A DNA stretch of 12,989 bases from Methanosphaera sp. SHI613 (GTDB lineage Archaea > Methanobacteriota > Methanobacteria > Methanobacteriales > Methanobacteriaceae): assembly GCA_003266145.1 (NCBI GenBank), contig MVJJ01000070.1:1-12989 (forward strand), in the 5' to 3' direction. The translations under genes and the position numbers were made by a program. Positions 7,182 to 12,989 of this stretch are shown piece by piece. The notes under the pieces were generated by a model that was not told the DNA's origin, made no database searches, and saw only the letters and a program-made list of their open reading frames with translations. Within the stretch, counting starts at the first letter, position 1, and the number at the start of each line of letters is the position of its first letter.

Positions 7182-8153
7182 ATGTTTAAAATTACAGTTA
7201 TTCCAGGCGATGGTATAGGTAATGAAGTTATTCAATCAGCCGTTGACGTTCTTGAAACATTGAATACTAAATTTGATTTCATATATCAAGATGCGGGTAA
7301 GGATTGTTATGATAAATGTGGTACAAACCTACCTCAAGATACTATCGAGTCATGCAGAAGCAGCGATGCCACATTGTTCGGTGCCGTCACATCCATTCCA
7401 CAACAGAAGAGTGCTATTGTCACACTACGAAGAGAACTTGACTTGTATGTTAATCAAAGACCCATCAAATCATATTCAGATAATGACATTGACTTTACTA
7501 TTATCCGTGAAAACTCCGAAGGATTGTATGCTCACATGGAAGAGGATCATGGTGATAAATGCATAGCAATCAGAAAGATTACCTATGCAGGTTGTGAACG
7601 TATCATAAAATATGCTTTTGAGTATGCTACGAAGACCAATAGGAAATTGGTTACAGCTTCACACAAAGCTAATGTTCTACCAGTAACTGATGGAATTTTT
7701 AAGGATACTTTTTATAATATTGCAAGCTCATATGAAAACATCAAATCTGATGATTATTATATAGATGCTACTGCAATGTATTTGGTAACTAAACCAGAAT
7801 ATTTTGATGTGATAGTAACGACAAACCTCTTCGGAGACATATTATCTGATGAAGCAGCCGGAGTCGTGGGCTCACTTGGACTTCTGCCGTCAGCCAATAT
7901 AGGAGATATGACAGGATTATTTGAACCTGTACATGGCTCAGCACCAGATATTGCGGGAAAAAATAAGGCAAACCCTATAGCGACTATATTATCAAGTGCA
8001 TTGATGCTTGAATACCTAGGAATAAATGAAGATGCAGAACTAATCAACAATGCCGTTGAAGAAGTTATCCGAGAGGGCAATGTCCAAACACCAGACCTTG
8101 GTGGTAATCACAATACATATGACATGACAGATGCAATAATAAAAAAATTATAA
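7182..8153 (+). CDS. aksF: Isocitrate/isopropylmalate dehydrogenase family; probable homoisocitrate dehydrogenase (AksF), alternatively 3-isopropylmalate dehydrogenase (LeuB)
   Basis: An NAD(P)-dependent decarboxylating dehydrogenase of 323 residues. Family residues visible are VIPGDGIG (6-13), the substrate arginines R83, R93 and R109, Y116 in RENSEGLY, K162 and N164 in HKANVL, the metal aspartates D195, D219 and D223, and the coenzyme loop EPVHGSAPDIAGK (248-260). The substrate loop reads GAVTS, then KSAIVTLRR. That resembles methanogen AksF, which chain-elongates 2-oxoacids towards coenzyme B, more than my memory of methanogen LeuB (GAAGETAADVIVKLR). The C-terminal half is equally close to LeuB, so the substrate is not settled. 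No leuC/leuD or aksD/E gene is adjacent. The ATG is set by GGAG at 7171-7174. The gene has its own promoter region shared divergently with the HEAT-repeat gene. Confidence 0.8.
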   Translation: MFKITVIPGDGIGNEVIQSAVDVLETLNTKFDFIYQDAGKDCYDKCGTNLPQDTIESCRSSDATLFGAVTSIPQQKSAIVTLRRELDLYVNQRPIKSYSDNDIDFTIIRENSEGLYAHMEEDHGDKCIAIRKITYAGCERIIKYAFEYATKTNRKLVTASHKANVLPVTDGIFKDTFYNIASSYENIKSDDYYIDATAMYLVTKPEYFDVIVTTNLFGDILSDEAAGVVGSLGLLPSANIGDMTGLFEPVHGSAPDIAGKNKANPIATILSSALMLEYLGINEDAELINNAVEEVIREGNVQTPDLGGNHNTYDMTDAIIKKL

Positions 8154-8384
8154 AAAAAGGTCAAAATAATAAACTAGCCTTAATCAACCAAAATTTTATA
8201 TCATAAGGATTATAAATATAACCTTATATAATTTCATAATTTAGATAAAATATTAAAAAATGGGCTTTACTGTAATATATACATGAATACTACTATTTTA
8301 TCCTTTATGAGTAGATTTAAGTTAAATAATGTTTTTGATTTAGACAATATACTGATTTAACATATATTATAGACCAAAAAAAAT

Positions 8385-8395
8385 ATTTTATAAAA
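8385..8395 (+). promoter_or_regulatory. Candidate TATA box of fbp
   Basis: ATTTTATAAAA before the fbp gene predicts a start near 8415 and a leader of about 43 nt. It is the best-placed of several AT-rich candidates; CATATATTATAG at 8361-8372 is another. Confidence 0.5.
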
Positions 8396-8405
8396 TTAAA
8401 ACAAG

Positions 8406-8421
8406 ACTAGAGTAATCTAGT
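8406..8421 (+). promoter_or_regulatory. Palindrome at the fbp transcript start (candidate operator)
   Basis: ACTAGA (8406-8411), four bases, then TCTAGT (8416-8421) form a perfect inverted repeat centred on the predicted transcript start. A dimeric repressor bound here would block initiation. The regulator is unknown. Confidence 0.45.
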
Positions 8422-8458
8422 ATAAAGAAGAATATTATTTACCTTGGAGGTATAATAA

Positions 8459-9553
8459 ATGAAAACAACTGTAAGTATTATTAAAGCAGATATTGGTAGT
8501 GTAGGTGGACACGCTGTAACACACCAAGCTCTTAAAGACAAATGTAATGAAATGTTAGCACAAGCTAAAGAAAGTGGATTATTAACCGATTTTTACATAA
8601 CCAACTGTGGTGACGACATTGATATGATCATGACCCACACAAACGGGCCAGACAATGAAGAAGTACACAAATTAGCATTTGATACTTTCATGGCTGGAAC
8701 CGAAATTGCAAGAGACTTAAAATTATACGGTGCAGGTCAAGACTTATTATCAGACACATTCAGTGGAAACATAAAAGGTATGGGTCCAGGTAGTGCAGAA
8801 ATAGAATTTAAAGAAAGAGGCTCAGACCCTGTCTTTGCTTACTGTTGTGATAAAACAGAACCAGGAGCATTTAACTTACCATTATTCAGAATGTTTGCAG
8901 ACCCATTCAATACTGCAGGATTAGTTATTGACCCTACATTACACGGTGGATTTGACTTTGAAGTTTATGATGTAATTGAAAACAGAAAAGTTACAATGTC
9001 CTGTCCTGATGAAATGTATGATTTATTAGCATTAATCGGTTCAACCGGAAGATACGTAATTAAAAGAATCTTCAGAAGATCCGACGGTGAAATTGCAGCA
9101 GCCGTAAGTACCGACAGATTAAACCTAATGGCTGGTAAATACATAGGAAAAGATGACCCTGTAGCAATCGTAAGATCACAATCAGGATTCCCTGCTGGTG
9201 GAGAAACTTCAGAACCATTCGCATTCCCACACTTAGTAAGTGGATGGATGAGAGGATCACACAACGGACCTTTAATGCCTTGTGCTGAAGCTGATGCAAG
9301 ACCAGTAAGATTCGACGGACCACCTCGTGTATTAGGTCTTGGTTTCCAAGTAAGTAATGCTAGATTAATCGGTCCTGTTGACATGTTTGCAGATCCAGCA
9401 TTTGATGAAGCAAGAAAAACCGCTACAAAAGTTGCTAACTACATGAGAAGACATGGCCCATTCGAACCTCACAGATTACCTTCTGATGAAATGGAATACA
9501 CAAGTCTTCCTGGTGTATTAGAAAAACTTGAAGACAGATTTGAAGATATGTAA
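8459..9553 (+). CDS. fbp: Fructose-1,6-bisphosphate aldolase/phosphatase (bifunctional, class V FBPase)
   Basis: A cytosolic bifunctional enzyme of gluconeogenesis. It condenses dihydroxyacetone phosphate and glyceraldehyde-3-phosphate to fructose-1,6-bisphosphate, then removes the C1 phosphate to give fructose-6-phosphate. The 364-residue protein is near full family length. The Mg ligands D11, H18, D52 and D53 are present (KADIGSVGGH and CGDDID). The aldolase pair is Y228 and K231 in the GKYIGKDDP motif, corresponding to Y229 and K232 of crenarchaeal homologues, so both activities should be intact. Other hallmarks are GPGSAEIEFKERG, FRMFADPFNTAG and HLVSGWMRGSHNGPLMP. The ATG follows a strong TTGGAGGT at 8444-8451. 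The gene is monocistronic, with its own promoter and a T-rich 3' end. Confidence 0.96.
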   Translation: MKTTVSIIKADIGSVGGHAVTHQALKDKCNEMLAQAKESGLLTDFYITNCGDDIDMIMTHTNGPDNEEVHKLAFDTFMAGTEIARDLKLYGAGQDLLSDTFSGNIKGMGPGSAEIEFKERGSDPVFAYCCDKTEPGAFNLPLFRMFADPFNTAGLVIDPTLHGGFDFEVYDVIENRKVTMSCPDEMYDLLALIGSTGRYVIKRIFRRSDGEIAAAVSTDRLNLMAGKYIGKDDPVAIVRSQSGFPAGGETSEPFAFPHLVSGWMRGSHNGPLMPCAEADARPVRFDGPPRVLGLGFQVSNARLIGPVDMFADPAFDEARKTATKVANYMRRHGPFEPHRLPSDEMEYTSLPGVLEKLEDRFEDM

Positions 9554-9575
9554 ATATTGAATTATTTACATCTTT

Positions 9576-9615
9576 CTTAACCCCCACCCATATATTTTTA
9601 ATATGATTTTTATAA
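9576..9615 (+). terminator. Candidate terminator of fbp
   Basis: A C-rich run (CCCCCACCC, 9581-9589) is followed by short T-runs at 9595-9599, 9607-9610 and beyond. The C-run then T-run order matches the aminotransferase and glnK 3' ends. Confidence 0.45.
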
Positions 9616-9960
9616 TTTTCCAACATTTTTAATATCATCATAGTTATAGTCACTATTTTTGCCACAAAAATTAAATTCATCATAAAACAATCATTAAAAA
9701 TCAACAATTCAACATTAAAAAATTTAGTCATCATTGATGTTTCATCAAATTCAACATTATTTTTTCCATGAAACATTACCTTAAATCAAAATCAACATAA
9801 TAATTTTTAAACAACATTGAATTCATCATAATTGCATCATTTCATCATAGAAATTCAACATTAATAGGATATTTTATTCATGAAAATGTAAATACAACAT
9901 TGAACAATTATTCATTAAATTGAATAAATACTGATAATAAAAGAGCTAAAAACAAATGAA

Positions 9961-9985
9961 TTATATAAATAATTTATATAAATAA
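9961..9985 (+). repeat. Tandem duplication of an AT-only 12-mer
   Basis: TTATATAAATAA occurs at 9961-9972 and again at 9974-9985 (period 13). It is A/T only, so it could be chance, an easily melted stretch, or a pair of TATA-like boxes. Confidence 0.5.
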
Positions 9986-10165
9986 GAAAATACTTGAAGT
10001 CAGAGTTTTATGAAATACAACATTAATAAACATGAAAAAATAGAAAAATCAACATAGAAAAATAAAATCAACATGAAGAAAATAATAACCCAACATAGAA
10101 ACCTTTAAATACATCAAAGAATAAATAATAAAATATGAAATTCAACATGATAAAAGTTGACTCAA

Positions 10166-10203
10166 CATTTGATACTTTAGATTGCAACAATCTATGTCAA
10201 ATG
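10166..10203 (-). other. Two-stage stem-loop downstream of metX
   Basis: The outer arms are CATTTGA (10166-10172) and TCAAATG (10197-10203). The inner arms are TAGATTG (10178-10184) and CAATCTA (10188-10194), with a three-base loop. That is fourteen base pairs interrupted by a 5/2 internal loop. It starts 71 nt beyond the metX stop, so a metX transcript could carry it as a 3' end structure. There is no T-run immediately after it on the minus strand, so it is not a standard bacterial terminator. Confidence 0.5.
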
Positions 10204-10274
10204 AAACAAAGAAGTCAACATATAAAAAATGTCAATATTAAAATCAATAATGATTCAATAAGGAATAAAATAGA

Positions 10275-11750
10275 TTAATCCTTATAAATCAAATTAGAGA
10301 GATGGGCAGTTGTAATAATACCTATTACATTATTGTCAGAATCAATTACAGGTAAACCAGATATATTGTGTTCTTTAAGCTTGGAAGAGACATCATAAAT
10401 TGAGTCATCTTCATAACAAGTTAAAACATCTTTAGTCATTATTTCATCAATAGTATCTGAGTCCTTAGCAATTGCTTTAGATAAATCCCAAGCAGTTACT
10501 ATACCTATCAATTGATTTTGATCATTGAGTACTGGTATGTGTGTTTTATTCTCATTTAACATTAATTCAGCTGCCTCTTTAATTCCCTGATTAACTGATA
10601 ATGTTAACACTTGCTTGGACATTACATCTTTTACACGAGCTTTTGATAAGAAATTTGATATGATATAATTCAATTGACCATTTTCTATAAGAAATGCATC
10701 ATGACCATATTCAGAATTTAACTTAGAATAGGATACATCGACGTTGATTGAATTGAGTACCATGACTAATTCTTCAAGTTGTTCTTGTGTATATAACCAA
10801 TCGGAAGATATTGAGATTATAAGCATTCGACATTTAATGGACTTCAAACCTTCTTCAAGTGAATTATTTACACGAAGGTCAAAGTAATCCAAAGCCTTAG
10901 TAAGGTAAAGGTAACTATTGGCATCAAATCGTTTTGTAAATGAAAATCCTTGATGTTTAAGATAACTTTCCACTTGGAATTCCGTGTCGAAATTATAACT
11001 GAATTGATCTTTGTCCTGTAAGCGTCTACCAAATTTTTCACGCATTGAATCATTACTAAGGTAGGTTATATGACCAATCATTCTTGCTAAGGACAATCCC
11101 TGTTCTGGATAAGAATCAGTGTTATAATAATTTCCTTGATTCCATAACGGATCTTCGAGTATGGCTCTACGTTGTACCTCGTTAAATGCTATTTGTTGGG
11201 TTGTTGAATAAGCTCCAGCAGCTATTACAATTGCATTACGTATCATACTTGGATAGGATATTGACCATTGCAATGCTTGCATACCACCCATAGAACCGCC
11301 TATAACAGCAAATAGGTATTTTATATCAAGATGATCAAGCAACTTTTTTTGTACATTTACCATATCTTTTATTGTTATGATAGGAAAGCTTAATGCATAA
11401 AAATCACCAGTATCAGGATTAATGTCACTAGGTCCTGTTGAACCTTTACAACTACCTATCACATTAGAACAGATTACATAGTATTTTTTAGTATCTATTG
11501 GTTTTCCAGGTCCAATAATTGTATTCCACCATCCTGGCTTATCATCACCATCATGCCAACCTGCAGCATGGGCACTTCCAGTAAATGGATGACATACTAA
11601 TATTACATTACTTTTTTCTTCGTTTAATGTCCCGTATGTTTCATAGGCAATAGTAGGTTTTTGTAATTTATTACCGATTTCGAGTTCTATATCTTCATCG
11701 ATTTGGTAATATTGTGTTTTCACTATACCTAATGATTTACCGTAGCTCAT
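10275..11750 (-). CDS. metX: Homoserine O-acetyltransferase with C-terminal CBS domain pair
   Basis: Acylates homoserine (acetyl-CoA is the usual donor for MetX) to make the substrate of MetY. The 491-residue protein has two parts. Residues 1-370 are an alpha/beta-hydrolase MetX domain with the oxyanion segment HPFTGSAHAAG, nucleophile S153 in GGSMGGMQ, acid D317 in SSDWLY and histidine H350 in YGHDAF; the triad is complete. Residues about 371-430 and 434-490 form two CBS repeats (VKDVMSKQVLTL and IDEIMTKDVLTC starts; HIPVLND and GLPVIDSDN cores). CBS pairs bind adenosyl compounds, so feedback by S-adenosylmethionine or a nucleotide is a reasonable inference. Bacterial MetX usually lacks this extension, which I recall from other methanogens. 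The ATG has a strong AGAGGTGAG at 11754-11762. metY lies 135 bp upstream on the same strand, with a separate promoter between. Confidence 0.92.
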   Translation of the reverse strand: MSYGKSLGIVKTQYYQIDEDIELEIGNKLQKPTIAYETYGTLNEEKSNVILVCHPFTGSAHAAGWHDGDDKPGWWNTIIGPGKPIDTKKYYVICSNVIGSCKGSTGPSDINPDTGDFYALSFPIITIKDMVNVQKKLLDHLDIKYLFAVIGGSMGGMQALQWSISYPSMIRNAIVIAAGAYSTTQQIAFNEVQRRAILEDPLWNQGNYYNTDSYPEQGLSLARMIGHITYLSNDSMREKFGRRLQDKDQFSYNFDTEFQVESYLKHQGFSFTKRFDANSYLYLTKALDYFDLRVNNSLEEGLKSIKCRMLIISISSDWLYTQEQLEELVMVLNSINVDVSYSKLNSEYGHDAFLIENGQLNYIISNFLSKARVKDVMSKQVLTLSVNQGIKEAAELMLNENKTHIPVLNDQNQLIGIVTAWDLSKAIAKDSDTIDEIMTKDVLTCYEDDSIYDVSSKLKEHNISGLPVIDSDNNVIGIITTAHLSNLIYKD

Positions 11751-11778
11751 ATTCTCACCTCTATTACTTGATTAATTT

Positions 11779-11832
11779 ATTATTAATACTCTTTATTTAT
11801 TTCATGGTATATATTTTTAAAGTATTAATAAT
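11779..11832 (-). promoter_or_regulatory. 12-bp inverted repeat flanking the metX TATA box (candidate operator pair)
   Basis: ATTATTAATACT at 11779-11790 and AGTATTAATAAT at 11821-11832 are perfect reverse complements. Each contains the self-palindrome TATTAATA, and the centres are 42 bp apart, about four helical turns. Between them lies the TATA box, and the left copy overlaps the predicted transcript start. This is the arrangement expected of a repressor or looping site. The sequence is A/T-rich, so chance remains possible. Confidence 0.45.
11807..11820 (-). promoter_or_regulatory. Candidate TATA box of metX
   Basis: The minus strand reads TTAAAAATATATAC. A start about 25 nt downstream would fall near 11788, leaving a leader of about 38 nt. 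It indicates that metX can be transcribed separately from metY. Confidence 0.55.
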
Positions 11833-11843
11833 TAAACGATAAT

Positions 11844-11853
11844 TGAAAAAAAA
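11844..11853 (-). terminator. Candidate T-tract terminator of metY
   Basis: The minus strand has a run of eight T about 33 nt after the metY stop, just before the metX promoter. It is a simple T-tract without a stem, so readthrough into metX is possible. Confidence 0.4.
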
Positions 11854-11885
11854 GTAAATGTTGGAGATTAAATATTAAAATAGAT

Positions 11886-12989
11886 TTATTCTATTTTATC
11901 CAGTGCTTGGTCCACATCAGCCAGGATGTCTTCCAAATCTTCTATTCCAACTGAAAATCTGATTAAATCAGGAGTTACACCAGTAGCTAATTGTTGTTCT
12001 TCAGTTAGCTGTGAGTGTGTTGTGGATGCTGGATGAATTACAAGTGATTTAGCATCTCCAATATTTGCTAGTAATGATAGTAACTCGGTATTGTTAATAA
12101 ATTGTATTGCTCCATCATATCCTGATTTTAATCCGAATGATACTATTCCACCATAACCTTTTTCAGCATATTTTGATGCTATTTCATGGTTTGGACTGCT
12201 TTCTAGTCCGGAGTAGGTTACCCATGCAACTTTTGGGTGTGCTTCCAAGTGTTTAGCAACTGCTAATGCATTTTCTGAATGCTTTTCTATTCTTAAGCTT
12301 AATGTTTCCAGTCCTTGTAATAATAGGAATGAACCAAATGGACTTGGTACTGCTCCGGTATCTCTTCCTAGTACTGCTCTTATTCTTGTTGTAAATGCGG
12401 CTGGTCCAAATGTTTCATAGAATTTGAGTCCGTTGTATGTTTCATCCGGTTCTGTTAGAGCTGGGAATTTTCCATTGTCCCAGTTGAAGTCACCTTTTTC
12501 TATGATGATTCCACCGAGTGTGGTTCCGTGTCCTCCAATGTATTTTGTTGCACTGCTTGCTATTATGTCTGCTCCATGGTCAAATGGTCTTACTGAGCCT
12601 ATTCCTACTGTGTTGTCTGCTATTAAAGGAATTCCATTGTCATGTGCTATTTGGGATATTATGTCAAAGTCAGGAATATCCAGTTTTGGATTTCCAATTG
12701 ATTCAACGTATATTGCACGTGTCTTGTCATCGATTGCTGCGGCAAATTCATCAGGTGATTGGGAGTCTACGAATTTTACTTCTCTTCCTAAGTCTTTTAG
12801 GGTATTTTCAAACAGTTCGAATGTTCCACCGTAGAGGTTATCTGCAGATACTATGTTATCTCCTATTTGTGTAAGGTTTATTATTGTGTAGAATATAGCA
12901 GATAGTCCTGATGATGTTGCATATGCAGATGTTCCTCCTTCTATTGCAGCCATTCTTTTTTCAAATGCTTCGGTTGTTGGATTAGTTAG
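11886..12989 (-). CDS. metY: O-acetylhomoserine sulfhydrylase (MetY), N-terminal part outside the window
   Basis: A PLP enzyme that replaces the acetyl group of O-acetylhomoserine with sulfide to make homocysteine. The reading frame is open to the window edge: before the first internal Met (12953) it continues in frame as LTNPTTEAFEKR, a conserved family segment, so the gene is cut by the window and not started at 12953. About 367 residues are visible; roughly 60 are missing compared with the usual length near 430. Hallmarks are SSGLSAIFYTIINL, NLYGGTFELF (PLP phosphate side), the ring-binding D in IADNTVGIG, the Schiff-base lysine in SATKYIGGHGTTLGG (codon 12543-12545), and the C-terminal HPASTTHSQLTEEQQ and RFSVGIED segments. 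The HPASTTHSQ form and the long insert fit sulfhydrylases better than cystathionine gamma-synthase. It lies upstream of metX on the same strand, giving the two-step route from homoserine to homocysteine. Confidence 0.93.
   Translation of the reverse strand, partial: LTNPTTEAFEKRMAAIEGGTSAYATSSGLSAIFYTIINLTQIGDNIVSADNLYGGTFELFENTLKDLGREVKFVDSQSPDEFAAAIDDKTRAIYVESIGNPKLDIPDFDIISQIAHDNGIPLIADNTVGIGSVRPFDHGADIIASSATKYIGGHGTTLGGIIIEKGDFNWDNGKFPALTEPDETYNGLKFYETFGPAAFTTRIRAVLGRDTGAVPSPFGSFLLLQGLETLSLRIEKHSENALAVAKHLEAHPKVAWVTYSGLESSPNHEIASKYAEKGYGGIVSFGLKSGYDGAIQFINNTELLSLLANIGDAKSLVIHPASTTHSQLTEEQQLATGVTPDLIRFSVGIEDLEDILADVDQALDKIE

Larger units (their letters stand above)
8154..8458 (+). other. 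305-bp gene-free region between the AksF-like gene and fbp
   Basis: There is no ORF of note and no RNA gene that I can recognise. A weak inverted repeat, ATAAGG at 8203-8208 and CCTTAT at 8222-8227, lies about 50 nt after the upstream stop and could be part of its 3' end. The right end holds the fbp promoter, palindrome and ribosome binding site. The middle (about 8230-8380) shows only AT-rich sequence. Confidence 0.6.
9621..10221 (+). repeat. Interspersed array of 14 same-strand CAACAT hexamers
   Basis: This fills the 721-bp gene-free gap (9554-10274) between the converging fbp and metX genes. CAACAT starts at 9621, 9710, 9752, 9793, 9812, 9856, 9895, 10018, 10050, 10069, 10091, 10143, 10163 and 10216, all on the plus strand. 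The reverse complement ATGTTG was not found in the region. The usual context is AAA-W-T-CAACAT, and the 12-mer GAAATTCAACAT occurs twice (9850-9861 and 10137-10148). In the left half TCATCAT-like strings are interspersed. The longest ORF here is a low-complexity frame on the minus strand that overlaps fbp and looks spurious. The gap also contains a 13-bp-period tandem (9961-9985) and a stem-loop (10166-10203). Function is unknown. Confidence 0.7.

Noticed and set aside
8203..8227. ATAAGG/CCTTAT inverted repeat after the AksF-like gene as an intrinsic terminator
   Set aside because: Six-bp arms, a 13-nt loop and no T-run after it. Too weak to call a terminator.
9435..9776. 113-codon minus-strand ORF overlapping the end of fbp and the CAACAT region
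   Set aside because: Low-complexity Met/Ile/Asn-rich translation, antisense to the well-supported 3' end of fbp, with no convincing ribosome binding site. It arises from AT-rich repeats.
9961..9985. Possible replication origin or unwinding element
   Set aside because: Only a two-copy A/T tandem. There is no origin recognition box and no cdc6/orc1 gene in the window.
9621..10221. Possible CRISPR array
   Set aside because: The repeated unit is only about 6-12 bp, the spacing varies from 19 to 123 bp, and no cas gene is near.
12424..12874. Plus-strand ORFs antisense to metY
   Set aside because: The minus-strand frame encodes an unmistakable PLP sulfhydrylase. The antisense frames are shadows with no family features.

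Overview
The window looks like a chromosomal segment of an AT-rich hydrogenotrophic methanogen of the order Methanobacteriales. Several enzymes here belong to archaeal or methanogen-type pathways: MptE (tetrahydromethanopterin synthesis), F420H2:NADP oxidoreductase, the archaeal fructose-bisphosphate aldolase/phosphatase, an AksF/LeuB-type dehydrogenase, and homoserine acetyltransferase fused to CBS domains. Control signals are archaeal too: TATA boxes about 25 bp before inferred starts, strong GGAGG-type ribosome binding sites, and T-rich terminators. The low GC content and the 721-bp AT-rich gene-free stretch fit Methanosphaera or a close relative best. The genus is inferred from recall, not from a search.

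Layout from left to right. mptE (minus strand) is divergent from a class V aminotransferase (plus). Next comes the ammonium transporter and PII gene pair amt-glnK (plus), whose promoter carries a GGAA-N6-TTCC palindrome matching the operator of the methanogen nitrogen repressor NrpR. Three separately spaced minus-strand genes follow: a HEAT-repeat protein, a malate/lactate dehydrogenase with an NADP-type pocket, and fno. Two plus-strand genes come after them: an isocitrate/isopropylmalate dehydrogenase family enzyme (probably AksF of coenzyme B synthesis) and the FBP aldolase/phosphatase. Next is a 721-bp convergent gene-free region holding 14 same-strand CAACAT hexamers and a long stem-loop. 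The window ends with metX-CBS and the C-terminal part of metY (both minus), the acetylhomoserine route to homocysteine.

How the genes work together. amt and glnK form a nitrogen uptake and sensing unit. Fno and the NADP-type malate dehydrogenase are both plausible parts of NADPH metabolism. FBP aldolase/phosphatase is the irreversible step of gluconeogenesis. metY and metX make homocysteine from homoserine and sulfide, and the CBS pair on MetX suggests control by an adenosyl ligand.

I see no mobile element, CRISPR array, tRNA, rRNA or defence system. The gene content is ordinary core metabolism. The parts most worth a second look are in the non-coding DNA: the CAACAT array, the NrpR-like operator, and the palindromes at the metX and fbp promoters.
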